Shown here: positions 8,598 through 17,438 of the stretch, one piece after another | Numbering within the stretch: the first letter of the stretch is position 1 | Layout of the letters: each line of letters begins with the position of its first letter | Assembly (NCBI RefSeq): GCF_024171945.1 | Contig: NZ_JAMTCR010000008.1 | Span: forward strand, 124,001-188,000 | From: Actinokineospora globicatena | GTDB taxonomy: Bacteria > Actinomycetota > Actinomycetes > Mycobacteriales > Pseudonocardiaceae | Length of the DNA stretch: 64,000 nt | Reading direction: 5' to 3' | Translations under genes and position numbers: made by a program | Notes under the pieces: model-generated | The model's database searches: none | Seen by the model: only the letters and a program-made list of their open reading frames with translations | What the model was told of the DNA's origin: nothing

Positions 8598-9210
8598 GGC
8601 GGCCATGCCGAGACCAAGCCGAGCGCACCACCGGCGCGGCGAGCTGATCGCCGCCGCCCGTCAGGCCGTCCTGGACCGGGGCGTGCTCGACCTGCGGCTG
8701 CGCGACGTCGCCGACCTGGCGTCGATGTCCACCGGTTCGGTCCTGTACTACTTCCCCTCCCTGGCCGACCTGCTCTTCGAGGTCCAGCGCGAGGCGGTCG
8801 AGCGGTTCTGCGTCGACCGCGAGGAGGCGGCCAGACAGGAGGGCGACCCGCGCGGCAAGCTGGTCCGGACCATCCGGGCGGGCCTGCCCACCGGCCAGGA
8901 CGACGAGTTGTGCGTACTGCTCTACGAACTCGGCGCCCACGCCCGCCGCGACCCCGCGTACGCCGCGCAGCACATCCGGCTGTGCGAGCGCCAGGTCGCC
9001 CTCTACACCGCGGTCCTGGAGGCCGGGGCCGCGACCGGCGCGTTCGACCTGACCCGGGACGCCACGACGATCGCCCGGGGGCTGGTCGCCCTGGAGGACG
9101 GCTTCGGGCTGCACCTCACCCAGGCCGTGCCCACGTTCACCGTCGCCCAGGCCGAGGCGGTCCTGCTCGCCTTCGCCACCGACGCCACCCGCTGCGAACT
9201 GGAGCCCTGA
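8596..9210 (+). CDS. TetR/AcrR family transcriptional regulator
   Basis: 204 aa. The N-terminal HTH (about residues 8-55) reads RGELIAAARQAVLDRGVLDLRLRDVADLASMSTGSVLYYFPSLADLL, the TetR recognition-helix pattern ending in YYF. The C-terminal ligand domain is helical. Start ATG 8596 or ATG 8605 (MPRPSRAHH) are both possible; the second operator half-site overlaps the first. The stop is one base before the ATG of the P1 peptidase, indicating translational coupling. It probably represses both this operon and the divergent permease through the GTTCTTTGA repeats. Confidence 0.9.
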   Translation: MAAMPRPSRAHHRRGELIAAARQAVLDRGVLDLRLRDVADLASMSTGSVLYYFPSLADLLFEVQREAVERFCVDREEAARQEGDPRGKLVRTIRAGLPTGQDDELCVLLYELGAHARRDPAYAAQHIRLCERQVALYTAVLEAGAATGAFDLTRDATTIARGLVALEDGFGLHLTQAVPTFTVAQAEAVLLAFATDATRCELEP

Positions 9211-9211
9211 C

Positions 9212-10288
9212 ATGCGTGCCCGTGACCTCGGACTGCGGCTGACCGGCGACACCGGCCCGCACAACGCGATCACCGACGTCCCCGGCGTCGAGGTCGGCTA
9301 CACCACGCTGGTGTCGGGCGACGCCGTGCGCACCGGGGTGACCGCGATCCTGCCCCGCGCACGGGAAGACGTGCACCTGCCGTGCGCGGCGGGCCGGTTC
9401 TCGTTGAACGGCAACGGGGAGATGACCGGCTCGGCGCTCATCGACGAGATCGGCTCGGTGCGGCTCCCGGTGCTCATCACCAACACCCACGCCATCGGAC
9501 CGTGCCACCGCGGCGTCATCGACTGGGTCGCGCGGGAGAAGCCCGCCGTCGCCGAGCAGTGGCTGCTGCCGGTGGTCGCCGAGACCTGGGACGGGTACCT
9601 CAACGACATCAACGGCCCGCACATCCAACCCGCGCACGCCGTCGCGGCTATCGACGCGGCCGCAGGGGGTCCGGTCGCGGAGGGCTCGGTCGGCGGCGGC
9701 ACCGGGATGAACTGCTACGCCTTCAAGGGCGGCAGCGGCACCTCGTCGCGGACTGTCCACTATGGATCTGATGCCTACACCGTCGGCGCGTTCGTCCAGG
9801 CGAACTTCGGCTCCCGCAAGGAACTCACCGTGTGCGGCGTCCCGGTAGGCGCCGACCTCGCCGACGACAACCCCATGGAGGACGGCGACTGGATGGTGCC
9901 CCCTGGCGCCGGCTCCGTCATCGTCGTCATCGCCACCGACGCCCCCATGCTCCCCGGCCAATGCACCGCCCTGGCCCGCCGCGTCCCCCTCGGCCTGGCT
10001 CGCACCGGCACCACCGGCTCCCACTTCTCCGGCGACCTCTTCCTCGCTTTCTCAACCGGCAACGTCCTCACCCCCTCCGCATTCCCCACCGGCGACCCCG
10101 GCTACGACACCCTCCGCCACATCCCCTGGAACCGCATGGACGACTTCTTCACCGCCGTCGTCCACGCGGTGGAGGAAGCGGTCCTGAACGCGCTGGTAGC
10201 GGGCAAAACCATGACCGGCCGCCTGGGCCGCCGCTCACCCGCCCTCCCGATCGACCGACTGCAAGACCTGGTCCTCAACAGGTCGTGA
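9212..10288 (+). CDS. P1 family (DmpA/BapA-like) self-processing aminopeptidase
   Basis: 358 aa, the family length. Ntn-type serine hydrolase that splits itself into two chains and removes N-terminal residues, in some members beta-amino acids. Seen: the N-terminal DLGLRLTGDTGPHNAITDVPGVEVG, TAILPR, NGNGEMTGS, the EGSVGGGTGMNCYAFKGGSGTSSR glycine-rich segment, and GAGSVIVVIATDAPMLPGQC, where the Gly-Ser bond before about Ser235 is the expected autocleavage site and Ser the nucleophile. It starts one base after the tetR stop. The last about 100 codons are strikingly C-rich at third positions compared with the start of the gene. Confidence 0.9.
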   Translation: MRARDLGLRLTGDTGPHNAITDVPGVEVGYTTLVSGDAVRTGVTAILPRAREDVHLPCAAGRFSLNGNGEMTGSALIDEIGSVRLPVLITNTHAIGPCHRGVIDWVAREKPAVAEQWLLPVVAETWDGYLNDINGPHIQPAHAVAAIDAAAGGPVAEGSVGGGTGMNCYAFKGGSGTSSRTVHYGSDAYTVGAFVQANFGSRKELTVCGVPVGADLADDNPMEDGDWMVPPGAGSVIVVIATDAPMLPGQCTALARRVPLGLARTGTTGSHFSGDLFLAFSTGNVLTPSAFPTGDPGYDTLRHIPWNRMDDFFTAVVHAVEEAVLNALVAGKTMTGRLGRRSPALPIDRLQDLVLNRS

Positions 10289-10504
10289 CGTAGTCGACAG
10301 CTCTGCCGCTCCATGGACGGATCATGGCTGATGCGCCCCGGCCTCAGCCGCCGATAATCCGTTCGGCCCAACAGGAGCGGTCAGATCCAGGACAGTTCGG
10401 GTGGGGTACTCGTCCGACCGGGGGATCTTGGCCAGAATCGGGGGAGAACCGGGACGAGGTCGCCACGGAGACGGTGACGGAACTGCCTCTCCGGGGAGGG
10501 TTCG

Positions 10505-13500
10505 ATGATCGACGACCTGCTGGGTGCGCTGCACGCGGGTGACGCCGAGGCGCGGCGCCTGTTGTTCCTCCGGTCGCGCGGGGCGTTGCGGCCGTACTTC
10601 CGGTCGAAGCTGCCCAACGCCGATGATGTCGACGACTGCGTCAGCGAGGTCGTCACCCGGGCGCTGGAGGGCATCCAGCGCGGGGCGCGGCCTGACGACC
10701 TGGGCGCCTGGGTCGGCGGGATCGCGCGCAACGTCCTGAAGGAACGGTACGTGGCGGCGACCAAGGCCAGGGCGCTGGTGAGCGGTGACGTCCTCGCCGA
10801 CCTGCCACAGGCGCCGGTGCTCGACCTCGACCGGGTGCCGGACAGCCCCGGTGAACTCGAGCACCTGCTGGGCAAGCGGCAACTCTCGGCCGCGGTCGAC
10901 GACGCCATCGCCGTGCTGCCCGACGGACTCGCCCGGGTCATGCGCGAACACGTGCGGCTCAGCCGTGCCGCACACCAGTTGGTGGTCGGGACGGAACTGG
11001 CCGCGGCGCTGGAGATGCCGGTCGCGGACCTCAACCGCCAGCTCGGGCGGGCGCGGGAACGCACCGAGGAGATGATCGTCGCCGTGGTGCTGGCGCGGGG
11101 GAGTCGGGACCGCTGCCCGGGACTGGCCGCGATCGTCGGTGAGCAGCCTGCGCTCGACTCGGTGCGTGCGCGGGCCGTCACCAAGCACGCCAACGGGTGT
11201 CAGGTGTGCGGCAAGCGCGCGAGCGAGGTCGACGCGTACAGCAAGTGGGCTCTGGGGCCGGGTTTGTTCGGGCTCGCGGAGGATGACGAGGAGCGGCGGC
11301 GGGCGCTGGTCGCGCTGTTCGGGCGGGCGGGGGCATCCGCGGAGGCCGTTCCGTTGGGCGCTGTCCCGCTGGGTGCTGTCCCGTTGAGCGCTGTGCCGTT
11401 GGGGGTGGTGGACCGGGTGCGCGTGGCGGTCACCGCGCGGGTGGCGAGCATGCCCCGGGCGGTGACCGAGCTGGCGGTGCAGAACCCGGACGCGTTCCGG
11501 CGCGTGGTCGCCGCTGTGGTCGCGGGGGTTGTGCTGGTCGCGGCGGCGATCGTCGCTTCGGTGGTCGGGGGTGACCAGCGGACTGAGGCGGCACCTGGCG
11601 GGCCACCGGCGTCGTCCGCTCCCGTGGTGCCGCCGGGATCATCCGTCGGTGCGGAGCCTGTGGTTGACCCTGTATCGTCCAGTGCGTCGCCGGTGCCGGA
11701 ATCATTTGGGGCCAAGACTTCCTCGGTTGAGCCGTCTGTGGCCGAGTCGCGCGTTTCCGGGTCTTCTGTGCCGGGAACACCGACTGGGGGTGTGATTCCT
11801 GCGGTGGTGACGCCGTCGCTGGCCGACTCCTCGGCGGGGCCCGCTCCGATCACGTCTCCGCCGGTGGTACCTCGGTCCTCACGATGGGGGTATGTGCTGG
11901 TCAACGAGCAGTCCACTGTGTACTCGGATCCGCGAGTCGAGCAACCGGTGACGACCGAGAGCGCGTGGGGCGGCTGGGTTGACGCCGGCGTGCGCAAGCC
12001 GACCTTGGTGCACGACGGGCCGGGGCTGTACCGGTTGCGGTTACCCGAGTTGGCGTCCGCTCGGGGTGTGGCGCAGGTGTCGGTGAACTTCAGGACCGTC
12101 TACGCCGGTGCCAACGCCCGGTCCTGCGGTGTGGTCGACAGCCATCCCGAGCTGGCCGACCAGTTCGTCACCGTGAGCTGCCACGACCTCGCTGGCACGC
12201 CCAAGGACGCGCCGTTCGGAGTGCTGTTCGTGGAGCCCGCGGTCGGTGGGGCGCCCATGGTGGCGGTGCGACACAATGGACAGTCTGCTGTGGATACTTG
12301 GGACTCTACTGGTGGGCGTCCGTCAGTGGCGCGCGTTGGCGTCGGCCGGTACGAGGTTTCGCTTGCTCCGGCGTTCAGCGGCCGTGGCTATCTCCAGGTC
12401 ACCCCGTACGGCGGCGGGCCGGTTCGGTGCCAGAACGAGGAAGTCCGGGCGGGGCTGCTGTCGGTGGCGTGCTGGACCACCGGCGGGCGTCCGGTGGATT
12501 CCGGCTGGCACCTCACCTACGTGGAACGCGGGCCGCTGACGCACTCCGACACCCCTGGCGCATACGCCCAGATGACACCCGGGCTCACTGTCGACCCGGA
12601 CCGCTCGTTCAACAGCGCCAACGGGTACATGACCGCGGAACGGGTGTCGACCGGCCTCTACCGGGTCGGCTTCCGGGGCGTCGGCAAGCGCGGCGACATC
12701 CTGCTGGCGACCGCGATCGGCTCGGCACTGGGGCACTGCCTCGGCCAGTACCTGGTCTCGTACCAGCAGGCGGGGGACACCTGGGCGACCGTGGCCTGCG
12801 TCGACGCGGACGGGAAGCCGGTGGACCGCCGGTTCGGGGTCGCGGTGATCCGGCCGCCTGGTCCACTCGTCGGCGAGCGCGGGCCGGTGGTGCCCGGCCC
12901 GGCGGTGCCCAAGTGGGGGTACGCCCGGGTGACCGCGCACGACACCCCGCTGGGCGTGGAGACGACGTTGGACGGGCAGTGGGCGTGGACGACTTGGTCG
13001 CGCGGCATCCCGCTGCTCGACGCGCTGTGGGTCCGAAAGCCGACCGTGGTGCACCAGGGCCTCGGCCGGTACCGGGTTCGGTTACCCGGGATCGGATCGT
13101 CGGGACTAGCTCACATCACGCCGTTCCCCGGACCTGACGACATGTGCTCCATTGTGGACAACCGGCCGGAGGGCGAGGACGAACTCATTGACGTGGCGTG
13201 CTTCGGCCCTAGCGGCCTCGCGAAAGACCAGTGGTTCACCGTCTTCTTCGGCGAGCGCGTATCCCCATCGGCCGTGATGGTGCGCTCCACTGCCCCGGAG
13301 GTCGTCCGCGTCGACACCGGCCGCTACGAGATCCCGGTTTCCACCACCGGCAACGGCCACCCCCAACTCAGCACCGTTGGCCCGATCCCCGCCCGTTGCC
13401 GCGTCTCCTCCCTGACCCCCAACCGCATCCGCGTCGACTGCACCACCCCCACAGGCGCCCCCACCGACACCCCCTGGCACCTGACCTACGTAGAAGGCGT

Positions 13501-13837
13501 TGGCCTACACCAAGACCCGACCACTCCCGCCGCCTACGCCACAGTGGACAACAACACCCTCGTCCACACTTACACCAACGGCGCCCCACCAACCCTGACC
13601 CGCCGCTCCCCAGGCCGCTACACCCTCACCTACCCCGACCTCGGCCCCCGCCCCGTCTACCCCGCCGACATAGTCCAGATCACCACCCTCGGCCCCCACC
13701 CCCACCACTGCGCCATTCCAGCCTGGAACTCCTACGGCTCCGCCCCCCAGGTGACGATCCAGATCTCCTGCAGCACCCCAACCGGAACCCCCACCGACGC
13801 CCCCTTCAGCCTCACCTACCTCCGCCGAGCGCCCTGA
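10505..13837 (+). CDS. ECF sigma-like / anti-sigma / transmembrane / extracellular-repeat fusion protein
   Basis: 1110 aa. Residues about 1-85 resemble ECF sigma region 2 (LLGALHAGDAEARRLLFLRSRGALRPYF, then DDVDDCVSEVVTRALEG and the region 2.4-like AWVGGIARNVLKERY). Residues 125-190 are helical and could be a weak sigma-4. A H-x3-C-x2-C motif (KHANGCQVCGK, about 228-238) looks like an anti-sigma zinc finger. Residues 281-300 are four AVPLG repeats encoded by 15-bp tandem DNA. One hydrophobic helix (about 333-356) is followed by a Pro/Ser/Thr-rich linker to about 455. The rest is six beta-rich units (about 110 aa each, GxYxVxxP, two Cys, ending in WHLTYVE-like strands). The RBS GGGGAGGG precedes ATG 10505. 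Related multi-domain membrane-linked ECF proteins (such as ECF52-type) are known in actinobacteria. Ligand and promoter targets are unknown. Confidence 0.72.
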   Translation: MIDDLLGALHAGDAEARRLLFLRSRGALRPYFRSKLPNADDVDDCVSEVVTRALEGIQRGARPDDLGAWVGGIARNVLKERYVAATKARALVSGDVLADLPQAPVLDLDRVPDSPGELEHLLGKRQLSAAVDDAIAVLPDGLARVMREHVRLSRAAHQLVVGTELAAALEMPVADLNRQLGRARERTEEMIVAVVLARGSRDRCPGLAAIVGEQPALDSVRARAVTKHANGCQVCGKRASEVDAYSKWALGPGLFGLAEDDEERRRALVALFGRAGASAEAVPLGAVPLGAVPLSAVPLGVVDRVRVAVTARVASMPRAVTELAVQNPDAFRRVVAAVVAGVVLVAAAIVASVVGGDQRTEAAPGGPPASSAPVVPPGSSVGAEPVVDPVSSSASPVPESFGAKTSSVEPSVAESRVSGSSVPGTPTGGVIPAVVTPSLADSSAGPAPITSPPVVPRSSRWGYVLVNEQSTVYSDPRVEQPVTTESAWGGWVDAGVRKPTLVHDGPGLYRLRLPELASARGVAQVSVNFRTVYAGANARSCGVVDSHPELADQFVTVSCHDLAGTPKDAPFGVLFVEPAVGGAPMVAVRHNGQSAVDTWDSTGGRPSVARVGVGRYEVSLAPAFSGRGYLQVTPYGGGPVRCQNEEVRAGLLSVACWTTGGRPVDSGWHLTYVERGPLTHSDTPGAYAQMTPGLTVDPDRSFNSANGYMTAERVSTGLYRVGFRGVGKRGDILLATAIGSALGHCLGQYLVSYQQAGDTWATVACVDADGKPVDRRFGVAVIRPPGPLVGERGPVVPGPAVPKWGYARVTAHDTPLGVETTLDGQWAWTTWSRGIPLLDALWVRKPTVVHQGLGRYRVRLPGIGSSGLAHITPFPGPDDMCSIVDNRPEGEDELIDVACFGPSGLAKDQWFTVFFGERVSPSAVMVRSTAPEVVRVDTGRYEIPVSTTGNGHPQLSTVGPIPARCRVSSLTPNRIRVDCTTPTGAPTDTPWHLTYVEGVGLHQDPTTPAAYATVDNNTLVHTYTNGAPPTLTRRSPGRYTLTYPDLGPRPVYPADIVQITTLGPHPHHCAIPAWNSYGSAPQVTIQISCSTPTGTPTDAPFSLTYLRRAP

Positions 13838-13875
13838 CCTGCCACTACTGGTCGGAAGCGGTGCCCCAGTGCATC

Positions 13876-13906
13876 GCGTCCGACGCGCACTACTGGCGTC
13901 GGACGC
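13876..13906 (+). terminator. Hairpin after the sigma-fusion gene
   Basis: An exact 11-bp stem, GCGTCCGACGC (13876-13886) and its complement (13896-13906), with a 9-base loop, lies 39 bp after the stop. The U-tract is poor, as usual in high-GC actinobacteria. Confidence 0.6.
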
Positions 13907-13995
13907 CCGCGTTTGGGCGAAGGCCGGAGCGTTCGGTGCTAGATGCCGCCTTGACCTGGACGGGGTGTGGGGCGCTCAGGCGGTGACACCCGCGC

Positions 13996-14427
13996 TCAGG
14001 CGACGGTGGCGCCGTAGACGTGGTCGACGGTCATGGTCATGAGGACTCGGTGGTCGGTGACCATGGTGGTGCGGTAGTCGGGCCAGTCGGGGTGTTCGCC
14101 CGCGGCGCGGCGGTAGTAGGCGACCAGGGCGTCCACCTCGGGGCTGTCGGGGGTGGTGCCGGGGCCGGTGAGGGTGGCGATGCCCTCGGCGGTGGCCCAG
14201 GACCAGCCGTCGGCGCTGGTGACCTCGAGGGTGGCTCGGGGGTCGCGGCGCAGGTTGGCGGTCTTGGCGCGGCCCTCCGTGATCGAGACGAGGATGACGC
14301 CGCGCTCGCGGTCGTAGAACGGCATCACCGGGGACAGCTGCGGGCGGCCGTCGGCCTTGATGGTCGCGAGGACGCCCAGCCTGCTCCCGGCCAGCAGCGC
14401 GTGCGGGTCGAACGTGGTGTCTGCCAT
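13996..14427 (-). CDS. PPOX-class (F420-dependent) oxidoreductase
   Basis: 143 aa split-barrel flavin/F420-binding protein of the PPOX class. Seen: LLAGSRLGVLATIKADGRPQLSPVMPFYD, typical of the first beta strands; RAKTANLRRDPRATLEV, the cofactor-phosphate-binding segment; and the C-terminal RTTMVTDHRVLMTMTVDHVYG. ATG 14427 (MADTTFDPHALL) is the natural start. It is divergent from the kinase gene. F420 rather than FMN use is inferred from the actinobacterial family; the substrate is unknown. Confidence 0.85.
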   Translation of the reverse strand: MADTTFDPHALLAGSRLGVLATIKADGRPQLSPVMPFYDRERGVILVSITEGRAKTANLRRDPRATLEVTSADGWSWATAEGIATLTGPGTTPDSPEVDALVAYYRRAAGEHPDWPDYRTTMVTDHRVLMTMTVDHVYGATVA

Positions 14428-14518
14428 GCCAGCACCAAGGCGGCCGCGCGCCGTCCTATTCCCGCGTGTGCGGCCGGGTGGGGTGCGCTGGTGGTGATCA
14501 ACAAGGCATGCTGCTGGG

Positions 14519-15727
14519 ATGGTCCCCGCCGCGCGCGACGACGCGCTGCCCCCGCCCGAGGTCGGTGACGTGCTGCTCGACCGGTACCGGATCACCGGGC
14601 TCATCGGGTTCGGCGGGATGGCGCACGTGTTCCGCGCCGCAGACCTGCGGCTGGGCCGGGCCGTCGCGGTCAAGGTGTTCCGGCCGGACTCCGACCTGGC
14701 CGAGGACCGGCGCTTCGAGTTGGAGGCGCGGATCCTGACCCGCCTCGAGCACCCCGCGCTGGTGCCGATCCTGGACACCGGCACCCACGGCCCGCACCCG
14801 TTCCTGGTCCTGCGGCTCATCGAGGGCAGCACGCTGGGCCGGGCGATCGCGCGCGGCCCGATGCCGGTCGACCGGGTCCGGCGGCTCGGTACCCGCCTCG
14901 CCGGGGCGCTGGCCTACGTGCACGACAACGGCGTGGTCCACCGCGACGTGAAACCGTCCAACATCCTGCTCGACCGCGGGGGAGCGGCGGTGCTGGCCGA
15001 CTTCGGGCTGGCCAGGTTGATCGGCGCCACCCGGTTGACCAGCAGCAGCCGGATGACCGGCACCGCGGCCTACCTCTCGCCGGAGCAGGTCACCGGTGCC
15101 GACGTCGGCTTCCCGGCGGACGTCTACGCGCTCGGCTTGGTGCTGCTGGAGTGCCTGACCGGCAAGCGCGAGTACCAGGGCCGCGACGTGGAAGCCGCCG
15201 TCGCCCGGCTGCACCGCGCCCCGGACGTCCCCCGTGACCTCCCGGACGACCTGGTGCGCCTGCTGATGCTGATGACGTCGCTGGCCCCGCACCGCCGCCC
15301 CACCGCGCACCGCTGCGCCGAGCTGCTCGCGACCGAGGCCCCGCCGCTGACCGCGATCGTCCCCCGTCGGACCCGCCCGTGCCGGGTGTTCGGATCCGCC
15401 ACGGTGGCCCTGCTGTCGGCGGGAGTCCTGACCTGGGCGGTGTCGCACTCGGACACGACCAAGCCTGCCGCCGACGTGCCAGTGCCCACGACGACGAAGT
15501 CGGCACCCGCGCCGACCAACGCCGTGCCCTCGACAACGGAGGTGACCACTGAGGACACCGCGAGGACGGTGGTCGACCAGCCGCGGGTCGTGCGAGCCAC
15601 CACCGCCACCACCCCTGCCGCGACGGGTCCCACTGGTCCTGCCGCGACCGCCGCCAAGCCCCCGCCCGATGCCGCGAAGCCCAAGGACAAGGTCAAACCG
15701 GTCAAGCCGCCGAGGCCCGAACCCTGA
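14519..15727 (+). CDS. Membrane-anchored serine/threonine protein kinase
   Basis: 402 aa. The Hanks-type kinase domain covers about residues 20-280: Gly-rich loop ITGLIGFGGMAHVF, AVAVKVF (ATP lysine), HRDVKPSNILLD (catalytic Asp), DFGLARL (Mg2+ Asp), GTAAYLSPEQV (P+1 loop) and DVYALGLVLLECLTG. A single hydrophobic helix (about 290-310, VFGSATVALLSAGVLTWAV) is followed by a Thr/Pro/Ala-rich outside tail ending in Lys/Pro. No PASTA domain is present. ATG 14519 is the only good start. It is followed by the DUF3072 gene on the same strand. Confidence 0.92.
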   Translation: MVPAARDDALPPPEVGDVLLDRYRITGLIGFGGMAHVFRAADLRLGRAVAVKVFRPDSDLAEDRRFELEARILTRLEHPALVPILDTGTHGPHPFLVLRLIEGSTLGRAIARGPMPVDRVRRLGTRLAGALAYVHDNGVVHRDVKPSNILLDRGGAAVLADFGLARLIGATRLTSSSRMTGTAAYLSPEQVTGADVGFPADVYALGLVLLECLTGKREYQGRDVEAAVARLHRAPDVPRDLPDDLVRLLMLMTSLAPHRRPTAHRCAELLATEAPPLTAIVPRRTRPCRVFGSATVALLSAGVLTWAVSHSDTTKPAADVPVPTTTKSAPAPTNAVPSTTEVTTEDTARTVVDQPRVVRATTATTPAATGPTGPAATAAKPPPDAAKPKDKVKPVKPPRPEP

Positions 15728-15785
15728 CGTTTGCCCCTCGCCCCGGCCGGGTACCGCACACGTGTTCGACCCGAGAGGAGAGCCC

Positions 15786-15989
15786 GTGACCGACCCCGAG
15801 GTGGACCGGACCCCGGAGAAGGACCCCGCCGACTGGACCACCGGCGACGAGCCGATGACCGGCCCCCAGGAGTCCTACCTGCACACCCTCGCCCAGGAGG
15901 CGGGCGTCGAGGTCCCCGCGGACCTGACCAAGGCGGACGCCTCCCGCCTCATCGACGACCTCCAACAACGCACCGGCCGAGGCGTCTGA
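15786..15989 (+). CDS. DUF3072 domain-containing small protein
   Basis: 67 aa, acidic and soluble. The C-terminal two thirds, MTGPQESYLHTLAQEAGV..LTKADASRLIDDLQ, match the DUF3072 pattern found in many actinobacterial small proteins, of unknown function. GTG 15786 is chosen because GAGAGGAGAG sits 5-13 bases upstream and the family normally begins with a short charged leader such as VTDPEVDRTPEKDP. It converges with the chemoreceptor-like gene, nine bases apart. Confidence 0.8.
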   Translation: MTDPEVDRTPEKDPADWTTGDEPMTGPQESYLHTLAQEAGVEVPADLTKADASRLIDDLQQRTGRGV

Positions 15990-15998
15990 CCCCCGGGA

Positions 15999-17324
15999 TC
16001 AGTCGAGTGCGGTCGCGGACAGCTGGTCCAGGCCCGCCAGCACCTCGCGGGCGGCCTTGGTCGCCCGCGAGAGCTGGTCGGTGACCTCGGTCAGCACCTG
16101 CGACTGCTGCTCGACGGCGCTGGCGATCTCCAGCTGGGTGTCGCGGACGGTGTCGATCACCGAGATCGTGGTGTCGAAGCTGCGGGTGACCTCGCCGGTC
16201 TCGGCGACGATGGTGTTGATGACCGCCTCGACCCGGCCGACCGAGGACGACGTGGCGTTGGCCAGGGCGCGGACCTCGCTGGCGACCACGCCGAAGCCCT
16301 TGCCCATCTCGCCCGCCCTGGCCGCCTCGATGGCGGCGTTGAGCGAGAGCAGGTTGGTCTGCTCGGCGAGGTCGGCGATCATGCCGTTGACGGTGGCGAT
16401 CTCGCCGACCGAGCGCTCCAGGCGGGTGACCTGGTCGGCGGACTGGCGGGCGGTGCTCTGGCTCTGACCCGCGGTGCCCGCGGCGTCGACCGCCCGGCGG
16501 GCGATCTGCTGGATGGCGGTGGACAGCGTCGCCAGCTCCGCGTCGACGACGGCGACCGCGTCGATGGCCGCACGGGCCCCGGCGCCGATCGCGGCGGCGT
16601 CGGCGGCCAGCTGGGCGCCGCGCTCGGCCAGGCGGGCCGCGCGCTCCCGTTCGCTCTCGGCGGCGGCGGTCTTGGCGGCCTGCTCGACGGCCTGCTCCTG
16701 CTCCCGTTCCCGCTGGACGCGGGCGGCGGCTTCCTCGGCGTCGCGCTCGGCCTGCTCGGAGAAGTGCCAGAAGCACAGGATGCCGACGGACTCCAGCAGC
16801 GCGAGCCCGGCGTGCACGCCCACCATCACCAGCGCCTCGCCCGCCGACATCGACATGGCCATGCCCGCGTGGTCGGTGTGCGACATCCCGAACACCATCT
16901 CCGGCGCGACCAGGCCCAGCACGCCGTGGTGCAGGACGATCACGATGACGGCCCACACCAGCGGACCCCACTGCTGGTAGAGCGCGACGAACGCCAGGAT
17001 CGCGTACAGGTGGATGTGCGCGGCCATCTGCCCGCCGGACAGCTCGATCGCGACGAACGTGCTGCTCAGCAGGCCGAGGCTGGTCAGGTTCGCCTTGCGC
17101 CGCGGCACCCCGCTGATCGCGGCGGCCACCGCGAACAGGGCGACCCCCAGCGGCAGCACCCACGACTCCCACAGCGGCCGCGGGCCGAGCAGGCCCAGGA
17201 TCGCCAGGGCGGGCACGTGCAGCCACAGCAGCACGGTCAGGATGCGGTGGCGCGCCGCCCACGATTCCGGGGTCAGCCGTGCGCCGCGCGGTAGGCGCAG
17301 AGTAGAGGTCACGACGCACCCCAT
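15999..17324 (-). CDS. Membrane methyl-accepting chemotaxis-type signalling protein
   Basis: About 441 aa. The N-terminal half has about six hydrophobic segments with conserved His ([13 protein letters not shown] and [13 protein letters not shown]), then a long charged coiled coil (about 190-260), then an MCP signalling domain with the hairpin tip [17 protein letters not shown] (about residue 350). No HAMP domain or periplasmic ligand domain is apparent, so sensing is probably within the membrane. The start is uncertain: ATG 17324 or GTG 17312, the latter preceded by GGGG. No che or flagellar genes are nearby, so it may control something other than motility. It is divergent from the DUF1206 gene. 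Confidence 0.8.
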   Translation of the reverse strand: MGCVVTSTLRLPRGARLTPESWAARHRILTVLLWLHVPALAILGLLGPRPLWESWVLPLGVALFAVAAAISGVPRRKANLTSLGLLSSTFVAIELSGGQMAAHIHLYAILAFVALYQQWGPLVWAVIVIVLHHGVLGLVAPEMVFGMSHTDHAGMAMSMSAGEALVMVGVHAGLALLESVGILCFWHFSEQAERDAEEAAARVQREREQEQAVEQAAKTAAAESERERAARLAERGAQLAADAAAIGAGARAAIDAVAVVDAELATLSTAIQQIARRAVDAAGTAGQSQSTARQSADQVTRLERSVGEIATVNGMIADLAEQTNLLSLNAAIEAARAGEMGKGFGVVASEVRALANATSSSVGRVEAVINTIVAETGEVTRSFDTTISVIDTVRDTQLEIASAVEQQSQVLTEVTDQLSRATKAAREVLAGLDQLSATALD

Positions 17325-17438
17325 CGGCAGGCCGCCGGGCGAGGTGAGCCGGTTCGCCGGGTGAGTCGGTGGCGAAAGACCAACGCCCACCGGCGTCATA
17401 CCCGTGTGAGTGACACCGTGCGGGGGTAGGTAGCCGAA

